Assembly: GCA_020846025.1 (NCBI GenBank)
Contig: JADLER010000240.1
Span: forward strand, 1 to 64,000
Reading direction: 5' to 3'
DNA: 64,000 bases
Origin: Bacteroidia bacterium
Lineage (GTDB): Bacteria > Bacteroidota > Bacteroidia > B-17B0 > Aurantibacillaceae
The position numbers and the translations under genes were made by a program. Positions 17,478 to 26,994 of the stretch are shown piece after piece. Numbering within the stretch: the first letter of the stretch is position 1; each line of letters begins with the position of its first letter. Below the pieces are notes generated by a model. That model did not search any database and had not been told where the DNA came from. It saw only the letters and a list, made by a program, of their open reading frames with translations.

Positions 17478-19355
17478 TTATTTTAAGTTTATGATTGGAA
17501 GTACTATACTAGAGGCGTTATTAGCATCGTGATATAGTTTAATTTCTGCTTTTATAAAATCTTTATCATCGCAATGATAAATATCTATAAATTGTTGTGG
17601 GTTTCTATCTGCTAAAGGAAACCAAGAACTCTGCACCTGAATCATGATTCTATGGCCTTTTTTAAAAGTGTGTGCCACATCTGGTAATTCATATTTAACT
17701 GTTGTAACTTCATTAGGAATAAAAGCTTCGGGTTTTTCAAAACTATTTCTAAAACGCCCTCTCATAATTTCGGCACGTACTAACATCTCATAAGCATCCA
17801 TTATATAGCCTTTACCATCGCCAATAATTGTGGAGTCGTATGTGAATCCATCTGGAAACACATCAATCAATTTCACTACAAAATCAGCATCTGTGGTAGA
17901 AATAGCTACCTTTAAATCGGCTATAACAGTTCCTGCTAGTGTAATATCTTCTTTTAACACATCTGTTTTAAATGTAATAACATCGGGTCTTCTACTCGCA
18001 AAGCGTTGGTCGTCGGTCATGTATTCTCTCGTTCGATGATCTAAAACATCTTCGGTATAAGGCACAGGCATTGCAGGGTCACTTACATAAGATGTAAAAG
18101 CATTGGCAGTTATAGGTTTATCAAAAGTTAAACTTCCGTTTTCTTTAAAGTAAATAGGTGTTGGTCTCATATTTTTAGGAGGCCACTCACTCATGTTTTT
18201 CCATTTATTTTCGCCTGTAAAAAATATGGTAGCTTCTGCTAAATGATTAATTTGATTTTTTCCTTTTAAATAATAATTAAAAAAAGGTAATTCAATACTA
18301 TCTTGATAATATAAAGATGTTTTACTTTCAAAACGAACATTCCCTAAATAACTTCCTTCACTTCTTGTCCAAGCACCATGAAACCAAGGTCCCATTACAA
18401 TTTTATTATTCGTTTGAGGGCTTTGTTTTTCTATAGCTTCATAAGTACGCCAAGCACCAAAACAATCTTCGGCATCAAACAAGCCACCTACCACTAATAC
18501 GGCAGGCTTTATATTTTTACAAGCCACTCGAGCATTTCGTGCTTTCCACCATTCATCATAATTAGGATGCTGCATAATTTCATTCCAAAATTGAATGCTA
18601 TCGCCTAATTTTTTGGTAAGATTTTTTATAGCGCCTGCTTCTAAAAAATATTTATAACGATCTTTCGTATAAAACTCAAATTCCTTAGGCTCTAACGTAG
18701 TTGGTTTAGGACGAGGCTGTCCGAAATTAGAATAAAAAGCAAAGGCATCACCAAACATAAACGCACCATTGTGATGAAAATCATCGCCCATAAACCAATC
18801 GGTAACTGGAGCTTGAGGGCTAACTGCTTTGATAGCAGGATGTGCGCTCACGGCAGCCATTGTTGCATAAAAACCTGGATAAGAAATACCAAATACACCT
18901 ACATTACCATTATTATTTGGCACATTTTTCACTAGCCAATCCACAGCATCGTAGGTATCACTCGCTTCATCAATATCTTGTTTTGTTTTTTTATTAAAAT
19001 TAAAGGGGCGAACATCCATAAATGTTCCTTCGCTCATCCAACGTCCGCGTACATCTTGAATAACCATAATATACCCCTCTAATAAATATTTTGACCAATG
19101 TGTTTTATACAATCGGGTTGAAAATTCGTTTTCACCATAAGGAGCACAGGAATAAGGTGTACGCATTAGTAAAATGGGATGTTTTTCAGAATTATTTTTA
19201 GGTGCATACACCGTCGTAAATAATTTTATGCCATCACGCATTTTTATTTGGTATTCCTTTTTAGTATAATGTTCTATAACCCATTGCTTATCTACTGATT
19301 GAGCAAATGAAAAATATGTAGAAGCCAAAAGGAGAAGAAAAAAGTACTTATTCAT
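17478..19355 (-). CDS. CocE/NonD family hydrolase (X-Pro dipeptidyl-peptidase S15 fold)
   Basis: A 625-residue secreted protein with a signal peptide ending SFAQ. The alpha/beta hydrolase core shows RTPYSCAPYG, VIQDVRGRWMSEG and the nucleophile elbow GISYPG with Ser158. The probable acid is in VVGGLFDAEDCFGAW and the His in MGPWFHGAW. The C-terminal half is the beta-sandwich typical of S15/CocE proteins. The family hydrolyses esters or acyl-amino substrates, including glutaryl-7-ACA; specificity here is unknown. Export suggests extracellular nutrient processing. It is divergent from the DUF2147 gene. Confidence 0.92.
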   Translation of the reverse strand: MNKYFFLLLLASTYFSFAQSVDKQWVIEHYTKKEYQIKMRDGIKLFTTVYAPKNNSEKHPILLMRTPYSCAPYGENEFSTRLYKTHWSKYLLEGYIMVIQDVRGRWMSEGTFMDVRPFNFNKKTKQDIDEASDTYDAVDWLVKNVPNNNGNVGVFGISYPGFYATMAAVSAHPAIKAVSPQAPVTDWFMGDDFHHNGAFMFGDAFAFYSNFGQPRPKPTTLEPKEFEFYTKDRYKYFLEAGAIKNLTKKLGDSIQFWNEIMQHPNYDEWWKARNARVACKNIKPAVLVVGGLFDAEDCFGAWRTYEAIEKQSPQTNNKIVMGPWFHGAWTRSEGSYLGNVRFESKTSLYYQDSIELPFFNYYLKGKNQINHLAEATIFFTGENKWKNMSEWPPKNMRPTPIYFKENGSLTFDKPITANAFTSYVSDPAMPVPYTEDVLDHRTREYMTDDQRFASRRPDVITFKTDVLKEDITLAGTVIADLKVAISTTDADFVVKLIDVFPDGFTYDSTIIGDGKGYIMDAYEMLVRAEIMRGRFRNSFEKPEAFIPNEVTTVKYELPDVAHTFKKGHRIMIQVQSSWFPLADRNPQQFIDIYHCDDKDFIKAEIKLYHDANNASSIVLPIINLK

Positions 19356-19412
19356 GAAAAATATTTTTATGCAATATAAATAATAATTATATTTATCTAA
19401 AGATATAAAACT

Positions 19413-19829
19413 ATGAAAAAAATAATCTTATTACTATTTACATTCATTACTATTTCTGTATTTGGACAAACCAATGCAGATGACCTAATTGGCACCTATA
19501 TGACAGACAAAAATGAAGGTATGGTTGTCATCTCTAAAAAAAATGAAAAATATTACGGTACGCTTACTTGGACAAAAACTCCTGGAAAATTAGATGCCAA
19601 TAATCCAGACCCCAAACAACAAACAGAAAAACTAGCTGGAAAAGAAATTTTAAAAGATTTTGTTTTTAATGGAAAAGACACATGGCATGATGGTACAATT
19701 TATGATCCTAAAAATGGAAAAACATACAATTGCAAAATAACTCGCGACGAAAAAGGCAACTTAAATGTTAGAGGTTACATTGGTGTGTCTATGCTAGGTA
19801 GAACCACTTTTTGGGTAAAAGTGAAATAG
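19413..19829 (+). CDS. DUF2147 domain secreted protein
   Basis: A 138-residue protein with a signal peptide ending VFGQ. It then has one small beta-barrel domain: DLIGTYMTDKNEGMVVISKK, YYGTLTWTKTPGK, and the C-terminal GKTYNCKITRDEKGNLNVRG followed by LGRTTFWVKVK. This matches DUF2147, a family of periplasmic proteins of unknown biochemical role. It lies 57 bases from the divergent hydrolase gene and converges on the E1 gene. Confidence 0.88.
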   Translation: MKKIILLLFTFITISVFGQTNADDLIGTYMTDKNEGMVVISKKNEKYYGTLTWTKTPGKLDANNPDPKQQTEKLAGKEILKDFVFNGKDTWHDGTIYDPKNGKTYNCKITRDEKGNLNVRGYIGVSMLGRTTFWVKVK

Positions 19830-19846
19830 AAAGGCGAAACATCTAA

Positions 19847-21940
19847 CTAATACTCCAATAATTTTTGGAAAGCTTGTTCAACCTTATCAGCATTTGGCAG
19901 CATTGTTTTTTCTAAAGTAGAGTTAAGCGGTATGGCTGGCATATTTTCGGCACCAATAACTTTAACAGGTGCATCAAGGTTTTTAAAACAGTTTTCGGAA
20001 ATACGTGCGGCAATACTTTGCGCAAAACCATTATGTACTGGTTCTTCGGTTAATACAAGGCATTTACCATGTTTTTGCACACTTTCAAAAATTAACGCTT
20101 CATCAATTGGAGCCAAAGTTCTTAAATCAATAATTTCAACTTGTCCTGTAAATTTCTTAGCTGCCGATTTAGCCCAATACACACCCATTCCATACGTAAT
20201 TACAGTCATGGAATTTCCTTTATTTATATAATCCTCTTCGGCATTTATCACTACTCTACCCTTTCCAAATGGTATCACATAATCCTCATCTGGCTCAGTT
20301 GTTTTAGCATCTTCGGTTCCTTTTATTTTACTCCAGTACAAGCCTTTATGCTCTAACATCACTACTGGGTTAGGATCATAAAATGCGGCTTTCATTAATC
20401 CTTTTAAATCGGCACCCGTACTTGGATATGCAATTTTAATTCCTTTAATATTCGCTAACACGCTTTCTACCGAACTTGAATGGTAAGGACCTCCACTACC
20501 ATACGCACCAATAGGAACACGAATAACACAACTCACAGGCCATTTACCATTACTTAAATAACATGAACGACTAACCTCAGTAAATAACTGATTTAATCCT
20601 GGCCAAATATAATCGGCAAACTGAACCTCAACTATTGGTTTTAATCCCACAGCACTCATACCTACTGTACTACCAATAATAAAGGATTCTTGAATTGGTG
20701 TATTAAATACTCTATTATCGCCAAAAGTTTGGGCTAAGGTTGCTGCCTCTCTAAATACACCTCCCAAACGTCGTCCTACATCTTGTCCGTATAATAAAGC
20801 CTCTGGATGATTTTCCATAATCTCACGAATAGCAAACAAGGCGCTATCTACCATAACGGTTTTTTCTTTTCCATTTGGTGAACGTTCTCCTTTTTCTTCA
20901 GTAATTGGTGTGGGCGCAAAATCATGCAACAATAAATCTTCGGGGCGTGGATCTTCTTCTAATAAAGCTCTTTGATATTCAGCCTCTACAAACTGTTGAG
21001 CCTGTTCTTCAATATTTTTTAACTCGGATGCCTCTACTCCATTAATAATAAGTTGGTTTCTTAAGCGAGGTAATGGATCTCTTTTTGCAGCTTCTTCTAA
21101 ATCATCTCTATACCATTCCTTACGAACACCTGATGTGTGGTGGTTTAATAACGGCACTTTGGCATGAACCAACATGGGTCTTCGTTCTTTACGAATGATA
21201 CCTATACATTCATGAATGGTTTTATAGGATAGAATAAAATCAGTACCATCAATCGTACGCGTTTCTAATCCTTTAAATCCTTTTGCATAATCGCTTATAT
21301 CTTGCGAACGAATTTCTTTTGCATGTGCCGAAATATCCCATTCGTTATCTTGTACTAAATATAGGATAGGCAATTTTTTTAACACAGCCATCTGAAATGC
21401 CTCTGCTACCTCGCCTTCTGTACAACTAGCATCTCCTAACGAACATACTGATATTGGATTTAATCCATTAAAATCTTTTTGTAAATTATTGAGTTCTAAA
21501 TATTGTAACCCCATGGCCACGCCAGTAGTAGGAATAGCTTGCATACCCGTAGCACTACTTTGATGCGGAATTTTGGGCATATCATCTCTTCTTAAACTTG
21601 GATGAGAATAATAGGTTCTTCCACCCGAAAACGGATCGTTTCGTTTAGCTAAAAGTTGCAACATGAGTTCAAATGGTGTCATGCCAATAGCTAACAAAAT
21701 ACTATCATCACGGTAATAAGGACTCACAAAATCTTGTGGCAATAATTGTAAGCCCAATGCAATTTGAATTGCCTCATGCCCGCGCGAGGTTGCATGTACA
21801 TATTTAGCCGTAATTTCTTTGTTTGCTTCATAAAGCTCAGCCATGCTTTTGGCTGTACACATTAAGGTGTAAGCTTTTTTAAGAGTTTCAACAGATACTT
21901 TTTCTTTCACGCTTGTAGGGTCTAATATAGTAGTGGCCAT
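19847..21940 (-). CDS. 2-oxoacid dehydrogenase E1, fused alpha and beta subunits
   Basis: A 697-residue protein joining E1-alpha (about residues 15-345) and E1-beta (about 360-697). The thiamine diphosphate motif begins GDASCTEGEVAEAF at 169 and ends QDNEWDIS near 197, with a conserved HQSSATGMQAIP before it. The beta part has LYGQDVGRRLGGVF, NTPIQESFIIGSTVGM, QFADYIWPGLNQL and LRTLAPIDEALI. The fused form is common in Bacteroidota and is annotated as branched-chain or pyruvate/2-oxoisovalerate dehydrogenase E1; the substrate is not certain. E2 and E3 genes are not adjacent. It follows gatB by 126 bases. Confidence 0.92.
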   Translation of the reverse strand: MATTILDPTSVKEKVSVETLKKAYTLMCTAKSMAELYEANKEITAKYVHATSRGHEAIQIALGLQLLPQDFVSPYYRDDSILLAIGMTPFELMLQLLAKRNDPFSGGRTYYSHPSLRRDDMPKIPHQSSATGMQAIPTTGVAMGLQYLELNNLQKDFNGLNPISVCSLGDASCTEGEVAEAFQMAVLKKLPILYLVQDNEWDISAHAKEIRSQDISDYAKGFKGLETRTIDGTDFILSYKTIHECIGIIRKERRPMLVHAKVPLLNHHTSGVRKEWYRDDLEEAAKRDPLPRLRNQLIINGVEASELKNIEEQAQQFVEAEYQRALLEEDPRPEDLLLHDFAPTPITEEKGERSPNGKEKTVMVDSALFAIREIMENHPEALLYGQDVGRRLGGVFREAATLAQTFGDNRVFNTPIQESFIIGSTVGMSAVGLKPIVEVQFADYIWPGLNQLFTEVSRSCYLSNGKWPVSCVIRVPIGAYGSGGPYHSSSVESVLANIKGIKIAYPSTGADLKGLMKAAFYDPNPVVMLEHKGLYWSKIKGTEDAKTTEPDEDYVIPFGKGRVVINAEEDYINKGNSMTVITYGMGVYWAKSAAKKFTGQVEIIDLRTLAPIDEALIFESVQKHGKCLVLTEEPVHNGFAQSIAARISENCFKNLDAPVKVIGAENMPAIPLNSTLEKTMLPNADKVEQAFQKLLEY

Positions 21941-22066
21941 ATTGTAAATTAAAGTTCAAACTATTAGGATAAATATAGTAATTAAAGTTGATTAAACATC
22001 AAAAATAAGCCTTAAAAATACCTAGTTGGTCTAATTGTTTGTTTGATATAGGTCAAAAAAAAATAA

Positions 22067-23518
22067 TTATTTTTCTAAGGCCTCTTTTACAAGTTGATTG
22101 GCGAGTTTTGGGTCTGCCTTTCCTTTTCCTAGTTTCATCACTTCGCCTACAAATAAGCCCAGTAAAGCTGTTTTCCCGTTTTTGTATTCTGTAATTTTTT
22201 CAGGATATTTTGCCAAAGCTTGATTTACTAATTCTTGTAAAGCACCCGTATCTTTACTTTGTATGATGTCTAATTTTTGTGCAATATCCAATGGTTTTTC
22301 ATTGGGTTGTAGTAATAATTGCGGAAATAATTTATGCGTAGCCGAAGCGTTACTTATTTTATCTTCATCAATTAAGGCAATAATTTCAGCAATAGTTTTC
22401 GGTTTTATTTGAAATTGCTCAATAGTTATGGCGTTTTCATTTAAAAAAGATTTTACACTTCCCATTACCCAATTAGCCGCCGCTTTGTAATTTTTAGTAT
22501 GTTCGGTTAGTTCATTAAAATATAGTGCTATCCCTTTGGTATCTGTTAAGTTAGTGGCATCATAATCAGACAAAGCGTAGTCATTTACAAATTTTTTATA
22601 CAAGTCATTAGGCAATGCTGGCATGTGTTTTTTAACCTCGGCAATATAATCTTGCGTTACATAAACAGGTTGTAAATCTGGTTCTGGGAAATAGCGATAA
22701 TCATTAGCATTTTCTTTACTTCTTAATGCAAATGTAGTTCCGTTAGTTGCATCAAAACTACGAGTTTCGCCTTCTACTTTTCCGCCCAATTCTATTAAAT
22801 CTATTTGGCGTTTTATTTCAAAATCAATCGCACGTTGCACATTTCTAAAAGAGTTCATGTTTTTAACCTCCACTTTCTTTCCATACACTTTAGCATCTTT
22901 AAGCATCACCGAAATATTAGCATCGCAACGCAAAGAGCCTTCTTCCATATTACCATCACAAATATCCAAGTAACGAACTAATTTTCTAATTTCAGTAAGA
23001 TAAGCGTAAGCATCTTCGCCACCTGTAAAATCGGGTTCGGTAACAATTTCTAATAATGGAGTGCCTGCACGATTCAAATCAATTAAGGAATCAAAAGGAT
23101 CTATATCGTGTGTACTCTTTCCTGCATCTTCCTCCATGTGAATACGAGTAAGATTAATGCGTTTTTCTTGACCATCTTTTAATTTAATATCTACATATCC
23201 GCCCGTACAAATAGGTGTTTTGTCTTGCGTTATTTGGTAGCCTTTAGGTAAATCGGCATAAAAATAATTTTTACGAGCAAATTGATTTTCTTCTCTAATA
23301 TCTGCATGTGTAGCTACACCCAACTTAATGGCAAACTCAATGGCACGTTTATTTACTTTAGGCAAAGTACCTGGATGCCCAAGTGTAATCACACTCACAT
23401 TAGAATTGGGCATTGCTCCATATTCGGCAACATCATTACTATACATTTTGGTTTTAGTTAGTAACTGAATGTGACACTCTAAACCAATTACCGCTTTATA
23501 TTTATCGTAAACAGACAT
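22067..23518 (-). CDS. gatB: Asp-tRNA(Asn)/Glu-tRNA(Gln) amidotransferase subunit B
   Basis: A 483-residue protein of standard GatB length. Landmarks are VIGLECHIQLLTKTKMYSND at the start, NYFYADLPKGYQITQ, RIHMEEDAGKS, NRAGTPLLEIVTEPD, EEGSLRCDANISV and DYRYFPEPDLQPV in the catalytic cradle. The C-terminal YqeY-like helical domain ends GKADPKLANQLVKEALEK. GatB activates misacylated tRNA for amidation within GatCAB. The gatA and gatC genes are not here. An A/T-only palindrome overlaps the stop codon; it may be a weak terminator. Confidence 0.97.
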   Translation of the reverse strand: MSVYDKYKAVIGLECHIQLLTKTKMYSNDVAEYGAMPNSNVSVITLGHPGTLPKVNKRAIEFAIKLGVATHADIREENQFARKNYFYADLPKGYQITQDKTPICTGGYVDIKLKDGQEKRINLTRIHMEEDAGKSTHDIDPFDSLIDLNRAGTPLLEIVTEPDFTGGEDAYAYLTEIRKLVRYLDICDGNMEEGSLRCDANISVMLKDAKVYGKKVEVKNMNSFRNVQRAIDFEIKRQIDLIELGGKVEGETRSFDATNGTTFALRSKENANDYRYFPEPDLQPVYVTQDYIAEVKKHMPALPNDLYKKFVNDYALSDYDATNLTDTKGIALYFNELTEHTKNYKAAANWVMGSVKSFLNENAITIEQFQIKPKTIAEIIALIDEDKISNASATHKLFPQLLLQPNEKPLDIAQKLDIIQSKDTGALQELVNQALAKYPEKITEYKNGKTALLGLFVGEVMKLGKGKADPKLANQLVKEALEK

Positions 23519-23642
23519 CTTAATTTCGAAGTTAAAAAATGAACAGCAATCTTTAATTTTAAAGGGTAAAGATACTGAATTTATAAAGAAAAAAGAGTAT
23601 CAACTAATTATTTATTCAGGCAATTTGCTTTGCTTTTAGGCA

Positions 23643-24635
23643 TTAAAATCTTGACACGCGTTTATGGCAATATGGGGTTCCTCCACCTTTTTCATAATAC
23701 TGCTGATGATAATCTTCAGCTGGCCAAAACTTTTCGACTGGGCGCAATTTAGTTGCTATTTTGTTGCCTTTTGTTTCAAGTTGATTAATTAATTTTTCAG
23801 CCGTTTCTTTTTGAGCCGCATCAAAATAAAATATCTCCGATAGGTATTGCGGTCCTATATCATTCCCCTGCCCATTCGTTTGTGTTGGATCATGTATCTC
23901 AAAAAATAATTTGGCTAACTCTTCATAAGTAGTTTGAATTGGATCAAAAACAATTTCCATTGCTTCAACATGACCAGTTGTGTGGCTACACACCTCTTTA
24001 TAAGTTGGATTATCTTTTGTACCTCCAATATATCCAACCTGAGTTTTAATAACACCTTTTGCGTGTTGAAAGTAATATTCTACACCCCAAAAACAACCTC
24101 CTGCAAAAATTGCTTTCTGTGTAGTAACCGTACTATTTTGCTCAGGAACAAATTTCATAGAAATTGAATTTACACAATGGCGTGTATCTTTATTCGTAAA
24201 TCCTTCTCCGTAAAATACATGCCCCAAATGTCCGCCACACTTGGCACAAACAATTTCCGTTCTTCTACCATCTGCATCAGGTAATTTTTTCACAGCATCT
24301 TTAATTTCATCATCAAAACTTGGCCAACCGCATCCTGAATGAAACTTAGAGGATGACTGATACAGTGGGTTATCACATTGCTTGCAAATATATGTACCCT
24401 TTTCAAAGTCATCTGTATATTCTCCAGTAAAAGGCCGTTCTGTTCCTTTATCTAATATGACATGTTTTTCATTTTCAGTTAATGGATTAAGTTTCATAGC
24501 AGTTGATGATTTAATTGAATGATTAGATTGATTATTGGAATTTTGACATTGAGTGGTGTATGCTAAAGTAAATAATGACAATCCTGCCATTAGCATTTTA
24601 CTATATTTTGAAAACAAGTTTAACATACACTCCAT
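23643..24635 (-). CDS. msrBA: fused peptide-methionine sulfoxide reductase MsrB-MsrA, exported
   Basis: A 330-residue protein in the order MsrB then MsrA. MsrB (about 50-165) has SKFHSGCGWPSFDDEI, two CxxC zinc pairs (CKQC, CAKC) and the catalytic RHCVNSISM. MsrA (about 170-330) has the active-site AIFAGGCFWGVEYYFQ and HDPTQTNGQGNDIGPQY. It reduces both R and S methionine sulfoxides. A hydrophobic N-terminal segment with a Cys at residue 30 suggests export; the lipobox is poor because the residue before Cys is Gln, so a cleaved signal or membrane anchor is also possible. The upstream side faces the inverted repeat at 24731-24903. Confidence 0.94.
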   Translation of the reverse strand: MECMLNLFSKYSKMLMAGLSLFTLAYTTQCQNSNNQSNHSIKSSTAMKLNPLTENEKHVILDKGTERPFTGEYTDDFEKGTYICKQCDNPLYQSSSKFHSGCGWPSFDDEIKDAVKKLPDADGRRTEIVCAKCGGHLGHVFYGEGFTNKDTRHCVNSISMKFVPEQNSTVTTQKAIFAGGCFWGVEYYFQHAKGVIKTQVGYIGGTKDNPTYKEVCSHTTGHVEAMEIVFDPIQTTYEELAKLFFEIHDPTQTNGQGNDIGPQYLSEIFYFDAAQKETAEKLINQLETKGNKIATKLRPVEKFWPAEDYHQQYYEKGGGTPYCHKRVSRF

Positions 24636-24975
24636 TTAATATTTTAAAATTACATATTTCAATTAAATTATTCATCTGCAATTCTATTATGTATTAACAA
24701 TTATTAATTTTTTTATTCAGCTACACACTTAATTCCAGATTATGCATTAGCAATTCTATTACGAGCTAAAATCCCTGCAAAATATGTAGCTTCGCAACTT
24801 TTTCTCTTTCACCGTAGCAGTGGCTATGCTTCTTTCGTAAAAGTTCATATTTTATAGGGCTTTTAACTCTCACTACTAATTTCTAACGCACAATCTGGGT
24901 TAATTATTACATCGTTTTAACAGATTTTATATCCTAATTTTTTATAAGCATTATTTTTTAATGTAACTTAAAGGT
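24636..24975. other. 340-base intergenic region containing a MITE-like hairpin
   Basis: No reading frame is supported here. The region is AT-rich and holds the inverted-repeat element at 24731-24903. A 14-base near-repeat occurs as GCAATTCTATTATG at 24678-24691 and GCAATTCTATTACG at 24750-24763. The last part precedes the NlpC/P60 gene; no full TAnnTTTG box was seen there. Confidence 0.6.
24731..24903. repeat. imperfect long inverted repeat (MITE-like, about 165 bp)
   Basis: The left arm starts CCAGATTATGCATTAG at 24735 and the right arm ends with its near-complement CTAACGCACAATCTGG at 24883-24898. Pairing resumes between GAGCTAAAATCCCTGCAAAA (from 24763) and TTTTATAGGGCTTTTAACTC (ending 24869). 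A small central stem TAGC/GCTA with an AGTG loop lies at 24815-24826. The whole folds into one long hairpin with scattered mismatches and a few unpaired bases. It carries no reading frame. Size and structure fit a miniature inverted-repeat element, but no other copy was noticed in the window. Confidence 0.6.
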
Positions 24976-25470
24976 GTGGTAAAATTTAGGATATTAATAT
25001 TATGTTGTAGCTTAATGTTTTGTTTAGACATACGAACACAAACAGTATCTGATAGTGTTCCAAATTTTAATACCGACTCTTTAATTTCATTTTCAAAACA
25101 GTTTATTGGCACTAAATATCGCTATGCAACATGCAACCCAAAACTTGGTTTCGATTGCTCTGGTTTTGTATATTATGTTTACTCCCAATTTGGCATTAAA
25201 GTTCCACGTTCATCCTACGACTTTAATAGATTTGGTGTAAAAATTCCCCGCGATTCGTGCAAATCAGGAGATGTTATCGTATTTACAGGCACTAACGCTG
25301 CAAATAGAGCGCCTGGACATGTAGGTATTATCATTTCGAATATTAATAATGAAATACGCTTTATTCATAGTTCGTCTAATAAAAAACACTCAGGAGTAAA
25401 AATTTCTTCGTTTAAAGAGTCTCCGTACTATGAGAAAAGATTCTTAAAAATTGTACGAATTCCGCACTAA
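24976..25470 (+). CDS. NlpC/P60 family cell-wall hydrolase
   Basis: A 164-residue protein with a short hydrophobic N-terminus and one NlpC/P60 domain. The catalytic Cys61 is in GFDCSGFVYYVYSQ, His115 is in GHVGIIIS, and a third polar residue is supplied by FIHSSSN. The preceding YRYATCNPK matches the family. It should cleave peptide bonds in peptidoglycan stems, acting in the periplasm. The start is GTG at 24976; the only near ATG (25015) would remove the signal peptide, and an ATG at 24961 is followed at once by a stop. The stop overlaps the convergent membrane protein gene by 4 bases. Confidence 0.88.
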   Translation: MVKFRILILCCSLMFCLDIRTQTVSDSVPNFNTDSLISFSKQFIGTKYRYATCNPKLGFDCSGFVYYVYSQFGIKVPRSSYDFNRFGVKIPRDSCKSGDVIVFTGTNAANRAPGHVGIIISNINNEIRFIHSSSNKKHSGVKISSFKESPYYEKRFLKIVRIPH

Positions 25471-26933
25471 TACCTATCATTAACCCGATTCTGGACAATG
25501 AGCGTTCCTGTTTCGGGATAATACTTAATGGGATTGAGGTGAATATTTTTGCCATAATAGAACTTTAAATTGTAGGGCGGAAATAGCACTAAATAGTCGT
25601 ATTTATAAATAGCATTGGCGTCAAAGTTATCTCTTAAGACAACATCTGTATTAAGAATTTCGGCACTAAATGGATATTTAAAATGTTCTGTCATTTGATA
25701 ATAATTCCGATACACTCCAAATATTTCGCCATTTAAGCCAACCTGTTTAGCGCCTATGGATTGTAGGTCGGTTAAACACTGCTTAGAATTTTCTTGATGA
25801 TAATAATCGAATGTTTTAGAAAAATTGGTACAGGATATAAAATGAAAAGCGCTCTCAATAAATACAATATAACATATAAGGTGGTGTGCTTTTTTAGGAA
25901 GTTTAAGGCTAGTCATAAATCCAATAATAATTAAACCTATTAAAGGATAAAACATAAGGGTTGTACGATAAGTTGGATATAGCACCTGTAAGCACCATTT
26001 ATTAAACACGCATAAAAACATCATTATTAAAAATAAGATGGATGAATAAGTGTAGCATTTATTTTGATGTTTTCTATATTTATAAATGCCATAAACCGAC
26101 ATGATTACTAAAGCACTAAATAATAAATAAGCTAAACCATTTATTGTAGTGTTATTGAGTTGATATTGCCCATACATATATGTATCAATATAACCAAAGA
26201 AGATTGAATTGATTAATTCCTGTCCGCCATACTCGCCAATATCGTTAGAACATAAAGTAATAAATTTTAAAGCCTTTAAAACCAAAACAATAATGCCTAA
26301 AGTGAAAATAATTTCAATATAAAATATGGCTTGCTTTAAGCATTGAGGAAATATTTTTATATACCTTAATGGAAAATAAATGAAGCAAAATGCGGTAAAA
26401 AAATAAAAGAAATTAAAATTGGCAATAGCCGATACGCCTGCCATGAGCAAAGAGAGCAAGCCTAAACGCTTATCTTGAAATTTAAAATACAACATTAATA
26501 ACAATAAACTTAATGACTGAAAAGTAAGACCAGCCGCATAGCCTCGAGCTAAGGAAAGATAATCAACTAAATAAGGATTTAATAATAAAATACTAAAGGC
26601 AACTAATTTTGTAGGTAAATCTTGTAAGGATTTTAACCATATATAAATAACCGTTAAGAAAACGCCAGAACACAATACCGTAAACCACCTCAACTGACTT
26701 GCTTTTTCAAAGCCAAGCAAAACAGCCGTTTTAATAGCTAAAAAATTAAACCAATGCGTGTTACCCGTACACAAAGTTTCTACATACCAAAAATGTTTTA
26801 CATTATAAAAAGAATAGGCTTCATCGTGTGTTATTACTAAAGTGATGGCTCTAATGATAATATAAGCCATTACTACATACACTAAAAAAAAGCATAGCAG
26901 ATTATTTATAAAACGAGATTTAATAGTTTGCAC
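25467..26933 (-). CDS. GT39-like (ArnT/PMT-type) multispanning membrane glycosyltransferase
   Basis: A 488-residue integral membrane protein with about ten or more hydrophobic segments. The first periplasmic loop carries THDEAYSFYN, the acidic motif typical of GT39/GT-C enzymes that use polyprenyl-phosphate sugars. A conserved RGYAAGLTFQSLSLL follows. The C-terminal soluble part is short. The family adds sugars to lipid A, proteins or polymers on the periplasmic face; the acceptor is unknown. The start is GTG at 26933; the overlapping ATG at 26935 is in another frame. It lies directly after the terminator of the PPIase operon. Confidence 0.75.
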   Translation of the reverse strand: MQTIKSRFINNLLCFFLVYVVMAYIIIRAITLVITHDEAYSFYNVKHFWYVETLCTGNTHWFNFLAIKTAVLLGFEKASQLRWFTVLCSGVFLTVIYIWLKSLQDLPTKLVAFSILLLNPYLVDYLSLARGYAAGLTFQSLSLLLLMLYFKFQDKRLGLLSLLMAGVSAIANFNFFYFFTAFCFIYFPLRYIKIFPQCLKQAIFYIEIIFTLGIIVLVLKALKFITLCSNDIGEYGGQELINSIFFGYIDTYMYGQYQLNNTTINGLAYLLFSALVIMSVYGIYKYRKHQNKCYTYSSILFLIMMFLCVFNKWCLQVLYPTYRTTLMFYPLIGLIIIGFMTSLKLPKKAHHLICYIVFIESAFHFISCTNFSKTFDYYHQENSKQCLTDLQSIGAKQVGLNGEIFGVYRNYYQMTEHFKYPFSAEILNTDVVLRDNFDANAIYKYDYLVLFPPYNLKFYYGKNIHLNPIKYYPETGTLIVQNRVNDRY

Positions 26934-26944
26934 ATATAAATATA

Positions 26945-26978
26945 AAAAAAAGACTTCTTGTTGGAGAAGTCTTTTTAA
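26945..26978 (-). terminator. Rho-independent terminator of the PPIase operon
   Basis: A stem AGACTTCT (26951-26958) with AGAAGTCT (26965-26972), flanked by A and T runs that lengthen the stem, with a 6-base loop. On the minus strand it is followed by T residues, just after the last isomerase gene. Confidence 0.82.
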
Positions 26979-26994
26979 AGTAACGTGTAAAAAT

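Noticed and set aside
22053-22075. A/T-only palindrome overlapping the gatB stop codon as a terminator
   Set aside because: The stem has no G or C and would be very weak; reported only as a remark under gatB.
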